Shown here one piece after another: positions 17,683 to 26,118 of a stretch of 64,000 bases of DNA (position 1 is the first letter of the stretch; each line of letters begins with the position of its first letter). The notes beneath the pieces are model-generated. The model made no database searches, was not told the DNA's origin, and saw nothing but the letters and a program-made list of their open reading frames with translations. Source of the stretch: Paenibacillus ihumii (GTDB lineage Bacteria; Bacillota; Bacilli; Paenibacillales; Paenibacillaceae); contig NZ_LN884299.1 of the NCBI RefSeq assembly GCF_001403875.1, forward strand, positions 3,561,674 to 3,625,673. Direction: 5' to 3'. The position numbers were made by a program, and so were the translations under genes.

Positions 17683-18975
17683 ATGGATCATCGTTTGTTT
17701 GCTCCCACGCCGCCCATGGGGTGGAATAGCTGGGATTGCTATGGGGCTGCGGTAACCGAAGCAGAGGTTCGCGGAAATGCCGAATATATGGCCAAGCATC
17801 TCAAGGAATATGGATGGGATACGGTCGTTGTTGATATCCAGTGGTATGAGCCGGGAGCGGATTCCTCTGTCTATCGCCCGTTCGTGCCGCTCGTGATGGA
17901 CGAATTCGCCAGGCTAATGCCGGCGGAGAACCGTTTCCCTTCAGCAGTGAACGGTCAAGGCTTCAAGCCGCTCGCGGACTATGTTCATCAGTTGGGACTG
18001 AAGTTCGGCATTCACATTATGCGGGGAATTCCGCGGCAGGCCACCCATGCAGGCACTCCGATCAAAGGAACGTCTCTCACGGCCCGCGATATCGCCCATC
18101 CGAATTCAATCTGTCCATGGAATACGGATATGTACGGTGTGGATGCCGCCAAGGACGGGGCACAGGCTTATTACAATTCGTTATTCGAGCTTTATGCGCA
18201 GTGGGGCGTGGACTTTATTAAGGTCGACGACATCGCCGCATCGAAGCTCTATGATACGCATCAGCCGGAAATCGAGCTGATCCGCCGCGCGATCGATCAC
18301 TGCGGCCGGCCGATGGTACTGAGCCTGTCGCCGGGTCCAGCGCCGGTTCAGTATGCGGAATTCCTCTCGCAAAATGCGAACATGTGGAGAATGACCGACG
18401 ACTTCTGGGATCATTGGGAACTCCTGCTCGATATGTTCGACCGCTGCGAGAGATGGCAAGGCCGCTCAGGAGATGGCTGCTGGCCCGATTGCGACATGCT
18501 GCCGCTCGGCCATATCGGTATCCGCTCCGTAGATGGCGGCGGCTCCGACCGCTGGACACGTTTTACACGCGAGGAGCAGGTGACGATGATGTCGCTTTGG
18601 TGCTTGTTCCGCTCCCCGCTGTTCTTCGGGGGCGAGCTGAGAGACAATGATGAATGGACTTTATCGCTGTTGACGAACCTCGAGGTGCTGGAAATGCACC
18701 GGAACAGCAGGAATGCCAGACTGGTGGAGCGGGAGGGGCAGCTCATTGTCTGGGCAGCCGACGGGCAAGGCGGCAGTCTTTATGTGGCCTGCTTCAACAC
18801 CGGCGAGACCCCGCTAAGTATCCGTCTCCCGATTGGCGCGATCGGCGCCGCTTCCCCGGTTCAAGCCAAAGAGCTGTGGACGGGAGCAGCGAGCGAGATT
18901 CAAGACAGCCTTTCGGCGATGGTTCTGCCCCACGGAGCTGCCCTATTTCGCTTAGATCCGGTGAAGCTAATATAA
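17683..18975 (+). CDS. Alpha-galactosidase, glycoside hydrolase family 27
   Basis: 430 residues. Opens with PTPPMGWNSWDCYG, the classic GH27 first strand; the second is DTVVVDIQWYEPG. The likely nucleophile is in DFIKVDDIA (Asp182 or 183) and the acid/base in WRMTDDFWDHW (Asp239 or 240). GH27 enzymes release alpha-galactose with retention; related enzymes act on other alpha-linked sugars, so the substrate is an inference. No signal peptide, so cytoplasmic. The ATG at 17683 is chosen because GGAGG lies nine bases upstream; an ATG seven codons earlier overlaps that site. A strong terminator follows. Confidence 0.9.
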   Translation: MDHRLFAPTPPMGWNSWDCYGAAVTEAEVRGNAEYMAKHLKEYGWDTVVVDIQWYEPGADSSVYRPFVPLVMDEFARLMPAENRFPSAVNGQGFKPLADYVHQLGLKFGIHIMRGIPRQATHAGTPIKGTSLTARDIAHPNSICPWNTDMYGVDAAKDGAQAYYNSLFELYAQWGVDFIKVDDIAASKLYDTHQPEIELIRRAIDHCGRPMVLSLSPGPAPVQYAEFLSQNANMWRMTDDFWDHWELLLDMFDRCERWQGRSGDGCWPDCDMLPLGHIGIRSVDGGGSDRWTRFTREEQVTMMSLWCLFRSPLFFGGELRDNDEWTLSLLTNLEVLEMHRNSRNARLVEREGQLIVWAADGQGGSLYVACFNTGETPLSIRLPIGAIGAASPVQAKELWTGAASEIQDSLSAMVLPHGAALFRLDPVKLI

Positions 18976-18982
18976 TAAATAC

Positions 18983-19056
18983 AGGAGCTATCCCTTACCT
19001 TACCGCCTGTAGAGCAACAGGATACTCGTAGAGCAGCAGGATAGCTCCTTTTTTTG
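18983..19056 (+). terminator. Rho-independent terminator after the GH27 gene
   Basis: AGGAGCTATCC at 18983-18993 pairs perfectly with GGATAGCTCCT at 19039-19049, followed by seven T. The 45-base loop carries GTAGAGCA direct repeats. Confidence 0.85.
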
Positions 19057-19125
19057 TACACCGGCTCATTTGGATAGGCATTGACCAGATTGATTCTAAG
19101 GAATGCGGATATGTCTGCAACCCAA

Positions 19126-19197
19126 AAAGAGCCCTACCCTATTCATTCAATTTCTAGCTGTCAACACAGCATAAATCAGAAATAGGGTAAGACTCTT
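19126..19197 (-). terminator. Terminator at the end of the pectin operon
   Basis: Read on the minus strand, AAGAGTCTTACCCTATT pairs with AATAGGGTAGGGCTCTT (17 bases, a few mismatches), followed by a short T run. It lies 25 bases beyond the GH43 remnant and closes the minus-strand operon starting at 29509 or 27654. Confidence 0.75.
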
Positions 19198-19221
19198 ATA
19201 ACGTTTACAGGAAACCAGCGA

Positions 19222-19584
19222 TCACCATGAACTAAAGGCCAGGCCGCTGCTATGCAGGCAAATGGGCTCCGACCACGGCCCTTCCAGCCGATCCGCGACC
19301 ACAAGGTAGCTCTCACAATTCAGTGAGGAGCGCGTTGAGCTCTTGAAATCGGAATAGATCAGATAAAATTGATGGTCATGATAGCTCAGCTGCGGGGCGC
19401 AAAGGCTGGGATTCGGACTGACGTTCCACTCACCCTGATTGGTGAAGATATCTGTGTAGTACTCCCACTGCTCCAAATCCTTGGACTGATAAACCCGTAC
19501 GCCCGGCAAGCCGTCAATCGAGGGCACCGCTGCATAGTAAATGTCCCCGACGCTAATAATGCTCGTATTCGCATCAAAATTCAT
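19222..19584 (-). pseudogene. Truncated GH43 glycosidase (N-terminal blade only)
   Basis: 120 residues resembling only the first quarter of a GH43 beta-xylosidase/arabinofuranosidase: VGDIYYAAVPSIDGLPGVRVYQSKDL, split here as VGDIYYAAVPS and GVRVYQSKDLEQWE, then CAPQLSYHDHQFYLIYSDFK and VADRLEGPWSEPI. Full GH43 proteins of this type have about 500 residues. The similarity stops at LHSSG and a stop follows at once; the remaining catalytic residues are absent and no matching frame continues between 19221 and the terminator. The start codon lies three bases after the pectinesterase stop with AGAGGGG upstream, so the remnant is still positioned for translation. Most likely a 3' deletion, not an active enzyme. 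Confidence 0.8.
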
Positions 19585-19587
19585 CGT

Positions 19588-20598
19588 CTACCCCTCTTCT
19601 CGCTTCCAAAAATCCGTATCGGCAAATACCTGCTCCTTCCCAAGCGTCTCCGCACCAGCCTCATAACAGCCAGCCCAGGCGGCCCGCTGCCGCCGAAGAA
19701 CAGCGGCCCCGGCAGAGCTGTATTCCTCGTAGCAAACGGTCGCTTCATTCGCAGGATCATTCCAGTTATCCCAGCCGAGCGGATGAATATGCTCGCCAAG
19801 CTGGCAATTCAGAAATGCAGTTCTGGCATATTCACGCCAGGGTCTGCCCAGGTACACATCCGTCACCCCCTGGGCCGCGGTCAGGAAGCAGCGGTGAAAT
19901 ACATAACCATGCTTCTGTCCTTGCGGCGTGGAGGCTGCCGTAATGTAACCCGGCTGATCGTCGTAGTGGCGCAGGCTTCGAAGCTCGCAGGACTCAAAAT
20001 AAGCTGTCGCTCCGCCAAAAATAAAATCAACGGTTCCCTCAATATAACAATTCTGGTACAGCTGCCTATAGTTCGCATGATGCTCCTTGAGCGGAATTCC
20101 ACCGAACTCCGCTCTCTCTCGAGGCGCCGGCGGCAAGGGTCCCGTAAACAGCGTATCCTGGTGGCCCCTGAAGGAGCAATTCCTGAACACGGCCAAATCA
20201 CAATGCGCATATACGGCGATCGCTTGGCCGATCTCCGGACCCTGGCCTGCAGTATTCGATACCACGATATTCTCGACGACCAGATCACTACCGCCCAGGA
20301 ACAAGGTGGGCGTGCCGAACGTCTCGATGCGCTTGCCGCGCTCATCCAGCTCTTGCGCATACCGCTTCCCGGTGATTTCGACGCAGCCCAGGCCGATGAT
20401 CCGCAAATGCGAGCGGTAAATGAGCACATTCTCCTCATATACTCCCGACAATATATATAACGTTTGAACCGTATCCGCAGCGTACCTCTCCAGGAAATCG
20501 ACCGCCGCCTGGATACTCTGAAAATGACAGAACGATTCTTTTCCTACTATTATATGTTCCGATATTTGAACCGGAGATAGCCCCGTTAACTCGACCAT
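19588..20598 (-). CDS. Pectin methylesterase (CE8), apparently cytoplasmic
   Basis: 336 residues. A right-handed beta-helix pectinesterase that removes methyl groups from galacturonate. The family motifs are intact: GHQDTLF (Gln147, catalytic Asp148), GTVDFIFGG (catalytic Asp191), YLGRPWREYA (Arg252, Trp254). No signal peptide is visible at MVELTGLSPVQISEH, unlike the usual secreted pectinesterases. The ATG at 20598 overlaps the end of the preceding hydrolase gene (stop TAG one base away), with GGAG ten bases upstream; longer in-frame versions run back inside that gene. Part of the minus-strand pectin operon. Confidence 0.9.
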   Translation of the reverse strand: MVELTGLSPVQISEHIIVGKESFCHFQSIQAAVDFLERYAADTVQTLYILSGVYEENVLIYRSHLRIIGLGCVEITGKRYAQELDERGKRIETFGTPTLFLGGSDLVVENIVVSNTAGQGPEIGQAIAVYAHCDLAVFRNCSFRGHQDTLFTGPLPPAPRERAEFGGIPLKEHHANYRQLYQNCYIEGTVDFIFGGATAYFESCELRSLRHYDDQPGYITAASTPQGQKHGYVFHRCFLTAAQGVTDVYLGRPWREYARTAFLNCQLGEHIHPLGWDNWNDPANEATVCYEEYSSAGAAVLRRQRAAWAGCYEAGAETLGKEQVFADTDFWKREEG

Positions 20599-20599
20599 A

Positions 20600-21490
20600 C
20601 TACAGATGCTCCGCCAAAAATTTCTGCCAGGCCACCCGCATCTCCAAGGTCTCCATATGACCGGCGCTGGAAATAACGGGCTGCCAATGATCGCCCTGGC
20701 CTGCCGACTGATACGCATCATACAGCCCGTCGGCTAAATACTCGACACCCTCGATCGGGGTCATCCGGTCATTACGCCCGACCATGCTCATGCGCGCCCG
20801 GGGAACGATCAGCTTCTGAATGTCCAAGGTCCTGAAATGCTTCAGCAGGCCCGGAACATACGAATAAAACCCATGGTGGTCGAGCCCGCGCTTGGCAATC
20901 AGCGTCTCGGCATCGACCTGCCCGCAGATGTCGATCGTGACCTTGATCCGCTCATCGAGAGCCGCGAGCCACCATGACATCATGGCGCCCATCGACATCC
21001 CCATCGTCGCGATGCGGGAAGCGTCGATATCCTCGCGCTGGCACATATAGTCAAGCATACGCATATTATCATAAATCATCATGCCCCACATCACGCGGCC
21101 TCGCCAGAGCATTTCCTTGACGAGCTCGCTCTCCTTCTTGCCGCCGCGCTCGTTGAAGCCCCACATGTCGATGCAGCAGGCCGCATATCCCATTCCCGTA
21201 AGAACCTTGGCAAAGGAAGGCTCCTGCAGATAATGGCTGCTCTTGATAAACTCCTTGCGTCCCCGCTCGTAGTCCCCGCCATGAGAGTGATTCACGACGA
21301 CGAGAGGAAACGGCCCTTCTCCATGCAGAGGTTTAGCCACATAAGCGGGTACTTGTTCGATTCCGTTTAAGTCGAGCACCAAAGATTCCAGCCAATAGCC
21401 GTCGTGCTCCTCCTGAGTCAATACCTCAGCCGAAATCGGCTTGTTGACAGGCAGGTCTCCTAACAATCCTATTAATCGCTCTCGTGCCAT
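20600..21490 (-). CDS. Alpha/beta-hydrolase (dienelactone hydrolase/acetyl-esterase-like)
   Basis: 296 residues with a complete Ser-Asp-His triad: Ser166 in GMSMGAM, Asp241 in GRNDRMTP, His278 in SAGHMET; oxyanion loop around NHSHGGD. Cytoplasmic, no signal peptide. Similar fused-free hydrolases in pectin loci probably remove acetyl or other ester groups from oligosaccharides; the exact substrate is not known. The ATG at 21490 is preferred since AGGTGGAG precedes it by four to five bases; an ATG five codons earlier overlaps the GH28 stop by four bases and is an alternative. It lies between GH28 and pectinesterase genes in the operon. Confidence 0.82.
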   Translation of the reverse strand: MARERLIGLLGDLPVNKPISAEVLTQEEHDGYWLESLVLDLNGIEQVPAYVAKPLHGEGPFPLVVVNHSHGGDYERGRKEFIKSSHYLQEPSFAKVLTGMGYAACCIDMWGFNERGGKKESELVKEMLWRGRVMWGMMIYDNMRMLDYMCQREDIDASRIATMGMSMGAMMSWWLAALDERIKVTIDICGQVDAETLIAKRGLDHHGFYSYVPGLLKHFRTLDIQKLIVPRARMSMVGRNDRMTPIEGVEYLADGLYDAYQSAGQGDHWQPVISSAGHMETLEMRVAWQKFLAEHL

Positions 21491-21501
21491 AATGCTCCAC
21501 C

Positions 21502-22863
21502 TCATTCTTTGATATTATCGTTCGAGGGTGCAACTGTAACTTGTTCTATCAGCTTTTCTGGCTTGCTGGTGTTCCTGGATTCACACTGCGTGATCTCAAC
21601 ATTCTCGCCGTTCTCAATATAGAAGGCGGTCCCTTCATGGTTCTCGATCGTGACCCGGTTAAAGCGAATATCCCGCACATTCCCTAGATAAAAGCCGCGG
21701 CGCTGCATTTTGTCGATGCCGGCCATCATTGCGGGATAACCAGGAATCGCATCCTTTGCCATAGAAATATCTATGTCATTGAACGTGATTTCTGATATAT
21801 ACTGCTCTGCAAGTCCATACAGGAAGCCGGCAGCGGCATGGACGTTGCGCGCCGTAATATTGGCGAAATGAATGCGGCGGAAGCAGGGGGTTTCCTCCGT
21901 GACCGGGTACGGATTTTTGTCCCATACGTACTTCTCCTTGCCGCGAGGGCCGCAGAAATAATACAGATTCAGCTTAATAGGACAAATTACATCCTCCATC
22001 ACGATGTTGCTAATGCGAATATCCTCGACGATCCCGCCGCGGCCGCGTCTGGATTTCAGCCGAATGCCCCGATCCGTCTGCTTAAACGTACAGTTGCTGA
22101 TCGTGACGTTGCGTATATTGCCGCTCATTTCGCTGCCAAGCACGACAGCGCCATGGCCATGAACCATCGTACAGTTCGTAATCGTAATATTCTCGCAAGG
22201 CACACGTTCCGCTGTATCCTCGGTTCCCGCCTTAATCGCGATGCAATCGTCGCCGACATCTATATTGCAGTTGCTAATGCGTACATTCGTGCAGGACTCG
22301 GGGTTAATGCCGTCCGTATTCGGAGAATCCGCCGGGTTATAGATGGAAACATTGTCCACAGTAACATCGTAGCAGCAAATCGGATTCACCGTCCAGCTTG
22401 GGGAATTTCTGATGTTCACATCTTTGAGCGTCACCCGCCGGCAGTTGTAAAAGCCGATCGTCGTCGGCCGCGGAAACTCCAGCTCCTCCGGCCTGTTCCG
22501 ATGCTTATCCCACCACGGCTGCCCATTCCCTTCAATCGTCCCGCTTCCGGTAATCGATACATTCTGTAGATCGAAGCCGTTAATGCAAGGAGCGTGGACC
22601 TGCCGCCTGACCCCCTCCCATCTCGATTCCACGGCCGGATAATCCTCCGGATTCGTACTGAAGGATAGAACAGCTCCAGGATTTAGGCGCAATTCAATAT
22701 TGCTTCTCAAAAAAATAGCTCCCGTCAAAAACGTTCCCGCCGGTACATAGACGGTACCGCCCCCTGCCTCGCTGGCCGCGGCTATCGCTTGGGCTATCGC
22801 CTCTGTCGCAAGCGCCCCGCCGTCTCGCTGCGCTCCGTAATCCATAATATTGTAAACTTCCAT
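21502..22863 (-). CDS. Polygalacturonase, glycoside hydrolase family 28
   Basis: 453 residues. Parallel beta-helix enzyme hydrolysing galacturonan by inversion. All four GH28 signatures are seen: NTDG (182-185), GDDCIAIK (Asp205-Asp206), GHGAV (His237) and a RIRLK-like GIRLK (about 266-270). The start is placed at ATG 22863, where GGGGAG lies nine bases upstream and the protein begins MEVYNIMDYGAQRDGG; a 32-codon upstream extension has no ribosome site. No signal peptide, so probably an intracellular exo-acting enzyme on imported oligosaccharides. Next gene downstream overlaps or abuts. Confidence 0.93.
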   Translation of the reverse strand: MEVYNIMDYGAQRDGGALATEAIAQAIAAASEAGGGTVYVPAGTFLTGAIFLRSNIELRLNPGAVLSFSTNPEDYPAVESRWEGVRRQVHAPCINGFDLQNVSITGSGTIEGNGQPWWDKHRNRPEELEFPRPTTIGFYNCRRVTLKDVNIRNSPSWTVNPICCYDVTVDNVSIYNPADSPNTDGINPESCTNVRISNCNIDVGDDCIAIKAGTEDTAERVPCENITITNCTMVHGHGAVVLGSEMSGNIRNVTISNCTFKQTDRGIRLKSRRGRGGIVEDIRISNIVMEDVICPIKLNLYYFCGPRGKEKYVWDKNPYPVTEETPCFRRIHFANITARNVHAAAGFLYGLAEQYISEITFNDIDISMAKDAIPGYPAMMAGIDKMQRRGFYLGNVRDIRFNRVTIENHEGTAFYIENGENVEITQCESRNTSKPEKLIEQVTVAPSNDNIKE

Positions 22864-22965
22864 TTGCTCTCGCTCCCCTTCATATGCTATCGTCATAGAA
22901 CCATAAGGACTTGATACCCTGAATTGCCAGAGAATCAAGTCCTGTCGTGATAAAGACACCTGCCA

Positions 22966-24063
22966 TTAGCCGTTGATTAAAGATTGCATCTCCACACATG
23001 CCATAATCAGGGCGCCGACCCCGTGCAGATCATTATTTACTTTCGGCCGAGTGACGTAATTGTCATAGTCTCCTGCGGAGGTGCCAATGCAGATATCGGG
23101 CAGGATCAATCTTCCCTGCTCATCTTCCTGCAGTACATCGATCAAGCCTGCATAGCCTTTCTTCGCCGCTGCCAGAGCGTTCTCACCGGAAATTCCCAGC
23201 TTGACGGCCTTGGCAATCGTATACACGAATAAACACGAGCCCGAGGTTTCCAGCCAGTTATCCGGCATATGCCCTTTATCGACGACCTGGTACCACAGAC
23301 CGCTGTCTTCATCCTGATAACGAATCAGCGCCTCCACGAAATCGCCGAGAACCGGCAGCAGCTCGGCGCGGCCCGGGTGTTCGTCCGGGAGCAAATCCAT
23401 GAACTGCGCCAAAGCAAGACCATACCAGCCCAGCGACCGGCTCCAGAATTCCGGGGAACATCCCGTCTCCGGATTTGCCCACGGCATGCGGCGGCTCTCA
23501 TCCCAGGCATGGTACAAGAGACCGGTCTTCTCATCCTTCATATGCTTGCGCATCAATCTCTCCTGATGAAGCACCGTATCCCGTAGCCCGGCCTCTCCAA
23601 AGACGTTGGCATACTTCAAGGAGAATACGCCGGCCATATAAAGGCCGTCCAGCCACATCTGATAAGGATATTTATCCTTATGCCAGAAGCCGCCCTCTGA
23701 GGTCCGGTTGATCGTGAACAGCAGGCTTCTAAGCTTTTCCGCCGCGATTCGGTATTTCTCCTGCCCCGTTCTTTCGTGAAGATTGAACAGCAGCAGTCCT
23801 GCCTGCATAGCATCCAGCTCGTCCCGCTGAAAGTACAAATTGCCGTGCTTATCTACAAGATCGTCTACATATTCCTGAATATAATTGACGTAACGATCAT
23901 CCTGAACCGTCTCCCATAGCAGCTCCATGCCGCATAGAAATACGCCCTGATGGTAATGCCAGCGGCGGGCCGGAGGAAGCTCCCCCGCCTTGTAGGTGTC
24001 CATTAGAGAATCACAGGCTTTTTTGGCCCAGTCGAGCGGCGCAGCAGATCCTTTTACAGTCAT
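22966..24063 (-). CDS. Unsaturated rhamnogalacturonyl hydrolase, GH105 (YteR-like)
   Basis: 365 residues, (alpha/alpha)6 barrel. Removes the 4,5-unsaturated galacturonyl residue left by pectate or rhamnogalacturonan lyases. Recognisable segments: WHYHQGVFLCGM (35-46), DELDAMQ (81-87), and MWLDGLYMAG with the probable catalytic Asp139; further Trp/His-rich segments near PEFWSRSLGWYG. GGAGGG lies eight to nine bases before the ATG. Cytoplasmic. Located between the permeases and the polygalacturonase, as in the Bacillus subtilis yte/yes rhamnogalacturonan regions. Its presence implies that lyase products arrive in the cell although no lyase gene lies in the window. Confidence 0.92.
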   Translation of the reverse strand: MTVKGSAAPLDWAKKACDSLMDTYKAGELPPARRWHYHQGVFLCGMELLWETVQDDRYVNYIQEYVDDLVDKHGNLYFQRDELDAMQAGLLLFNLHERTGQEKYRIAAEKLRSLLFTINRTSEGGFWHKDKYPYQMWLDGLYMAGVFSLKYANVFGEAGLRDTVLHQERLMRKHMKDEKTGLLYHAWDESRRMPWANPETGCSPEFWSRSLGWYGLALAQFMDLLPDEHPGRAELLPVLGDFVEALIRYQDEDSGLWYQVVDKGHMPDNWLETSGSCLFVYTIAKAVKLGISGENALAAAKKGYAGLIDVLQEDEQGRLILPDICIGTSAGDYDNYVTRPKVNNDLHGVGALIMACVEMQSLING

Positions 24064-24130
24064 GTCTAAGCTCCCTCCATGTTAACCATAGTCCTCTTGC
24101 TCCAAGATGAACTGCAATATGCAATATGAA

Positions 24131-25006
24131 TTATCCTTTCATCGAACCCAGCATTGCTCCTTTGGCAAAATGCTTCTGCAGGAACGGATACACCATCAGA
24201 ATCGGCAGCGTGGCTACGACGATAACCGCCATTTTAATCGTCTGATCCGGCGGAGGAACCGCTGCGTCCAGCGTAGAGCTGTGATCCATGCCGCTGGCTA
24301 GGACGACAATTTGTCTAAGCAGAACCTGAATCGGCCACTTCGCACTGTCATCCAGGTACAGGATCGCCGTCATGTAGGTGTTCCAATAAGTTACCGCATA
24401 GAACAAGGAAATCGTCGCGATCGCCGGCATGGACAGCGGCAGTACGATTTTGAACAGAATGCCGAAGTCGCTGCAGCCGTCAATTTTGGCCGATTCCTCC
24501 AGCCCTTCGGGAATGTTCTGGAAGAAGTTCCGGAGAATGATCATGTTAAAGGCACTGATTGCCGAAGGGATTATCAATGAAGCGTACGTATCGATCAGCC
24601 CCAGCTCTTTGACGACCAGGAACGTAGGAATCATTCCGCCATGGAACAGCATCGTGAATACAACCATGAAGTTCACGACCTTGCGTCCGTCCAGATCCCG
24701 GCGGGACAGGCCATAGGCCATCAAAGCCGTCAAAAACATACTTACCAGCGTTCCGACCAGCGTCACTCCAACGGATACGCCCATAGCCCGGAATATCGTG
24801 TTGGTTGAGAAAATAAACTTGTATGCTTCCAGGCTCCAAACCTTGGGAATCAGCACGAATTTGCTCGCCGCCAGTTCTGCGCTGGTGGTGAATGATCCTG
24901 CTACAACGTGGATAAAGGGAAGCACAGTAATCAAAGCGATGATCGCTAGCAATGTAAAGTTTACAGCGGCGAATAGCCTGCCGCCGAAAGATCTATCTTC
25001 TACCAT
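24131..25006 (-). CDS. ABC transporter permease, YtcP/LplC type
   Basis: 291 residues, six membrane helices, starting with LLAIIALITVLPFIHVVAGS. EAA loop around SAKIDGCSDFGILFKIVLP, near residue 185-200. The C-terminus FAKGAMLGSMKG is typical. This is the MalG-like half of the oligogalacturonide importer. A GGGAGG ribosome site precedes the ATG by seven bases, 21 bases after the partner permease. Confidence 0.93.
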   Translation of the reverse strand: MVEDRSFGGRLFAAVNFTLLAIIALITVLPFIHVVAGSFTTSAELAASKFVLIPKVWSLEAYKFIFSTNTIFRAMGVSVGVTLVGTLVSMFLTALMAYGLSRRDLDGRKVVNFMVVFTMLFHGGMIPTFLVVKELGLIDTYASLIIPSAISAFNMIILRNFFQNIPEGLEESAKIDGCSDFGILFKIVLPLSMPAIATISLFYAVTYWNTYMTAILYLDDSAKWPIQVLLRQIVVLASGMDHSSTLDAAVPPPDQTIKMAVIVVATLPILMVYPFLQKHFAKGAMLGSMKG

Positions 25007-25027
25007 TTCAATTCCTCCCGTAGCATA

Positions 25028-25993
25028 TCAATAGACGCCTTCTTCTCCCATTTTCTTGGAAATTTTATTAACGGCCATGACGAGAATGAGGCCGATGATA
25101 GATTTAAAGAAGCCGATCGCAGTACTGTAGCTGAACTGTCCTTGCCTCAAGCCTGCGGTATAGACATACGTATCGATAATTTCCGCAACCTCTCTGTTCA
25201 TGGAATTCAGCAGCAAGTAGACATGCTCAAATCCCAGATCGAGAACGGAACCAATTTTCAGAATAAATAGGGTGACAATGACGCCTCTGATCGCCGGAAT
25301 CGTGATATGCCAAATTTGTCTAAGCCTTCCGGCACCGTCCATGCGTGCTGCTTCATAGAGTCCCGGGTCAATTGCCGCTATGGATGCCAGGTAGATAATC
25401 GTTCCCCAGCCCGCTTCTCTCCAAATGACCTGAATGATATACATAGGCCTAAACCAGCTCGGGTTTAGCAGAAAGTTGATTTTTTCAAATCCGAAAAAGA
25501 CTAGCAAATCATTAATGATTCCTCCGTCCATCGTAACCATAACGAATGAAATGGAGACGACAATTACCCACGACATGAAATGGGGGATATAGAGGAGCGA
25601 TTGAAAAATCCTTTTAAAGAAATTGCCTCTAAGCTCATTTAACATGAGGGCGAGTATGATCGGGATCGGAAAGTAGATGAAAATATTCAATGCGAACAGA
25701 ATCAATGTATTCATTAAAATATTTAGGAAATCCGGTTCGGTAAATAGCCTCGTAAAATGCTTCATTCCCACCCATTGGCTTCCGAGGATGCCATTATAGG
25801 GCTTGTAATCCTGGAAGGAAATGATGAGTCCGTACATCGGCAAATATTTGAAAATAATGAAATACAGCAATCCCGGCGCAATCATGACATAGAGCCAGCG
25901 GTTTCTCCATATTCGCTTTCTGACTTCGTGATTGCTCTTCGAAGCCTCAGGTACCGGTTGAATCCTGCTCGGCTGTGCGGTGACTTCCTGCAT
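25028..25993 (-). CDS. ABC transporter permease, YteP/LplB type
   Basis: 321 residues, six membrane helices (first in LYVMIAPGLLYFIIFKYLPM). EAA-like loop at ARMDGAGRLRQIWHITIP. LplB/YteP proteins pair with LplC/YtcP and a LipO-like lipoprotein to import complex pectin fragments. The ATG at 25993 with an AGGAAGAAG site is preferred to one 11 codons upstream. Second gene of the transporter set after the binding protein at 26119-27654, separated by a stem-loop. Confidence 0.92.
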   Translation of the reverse strand: MQEVTAQPSRIQPVPEASKSNHEVRKRIWRNRWLYVMIAPGLLYFIIFKYLPMYGLIISFQDYKPYNGILGSQWVGMKHFTRLFTEPDFLNILMNTLILFALNIFIYFPIPIILALMLNELRGNFFKRIFQSLLYIPHFMSWVIVVSISFVMVTMDGGIINDLLVFFGFEKINFLLNPSWFRPMYIIQVIWREAGWGTIIYLASIAAIDPGLYEAARMDGAGRLRQIWHITIPAIRGVIVTLFILKIGSVLDLGFEHVYLLLNSMNREVAEIIDTYVYTAGLRQGQFSYSTAIGFFKSIIGLILVMAVNKISKKMGEEGVY

Positions 25994-26056
25994 GATCTTC
26001 TTCCTTTCTGTTTCATATTGGAGCAAGGGTCTTGGCTCGGCTCCAAGGAATAGAAG

Positions 26057-26084
26057 AGGCTGTTGAGTGCATCAACAACCTTTT
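26057..26084 (-). promoter_or_regulatory. Stem-loop between binding-protein and permease genes
   Basis: AGGTTGTTGA and TCAACAGCCT pair over ten bases (one G-U) around a 5-base loop on the minus-strand RNA, 35 bases after the binding-protein stop. It occupies the same place as the hairpins at 6815 and 45826. Confidence 0.65.
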
Positions 26085-26118
26085 CTCTTCCTTTATCACT
26101 TGGCCTTAAGCTGGAGCT

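Noticed and set aside
19200..19213. cre-like sequence TGTAAACGTTATAA on the minus strand
   Set aside because: It misses the conserved C near the 3' end and lies at the 3' end of the operon, not at a promoter.
19369..20460. 363-residue plus-strand open frame
   Set aside because: Antisense shadow of the pectin methylesterase gene, whose catalytic motifs are intact on the minus strand.
22966..24130. Rhamnogalacturonan or pectate lyase in the pectin operon
   Set aside because: All genes there were assigned to other families; no lyase motif was found despite GH105 needing lyase products.
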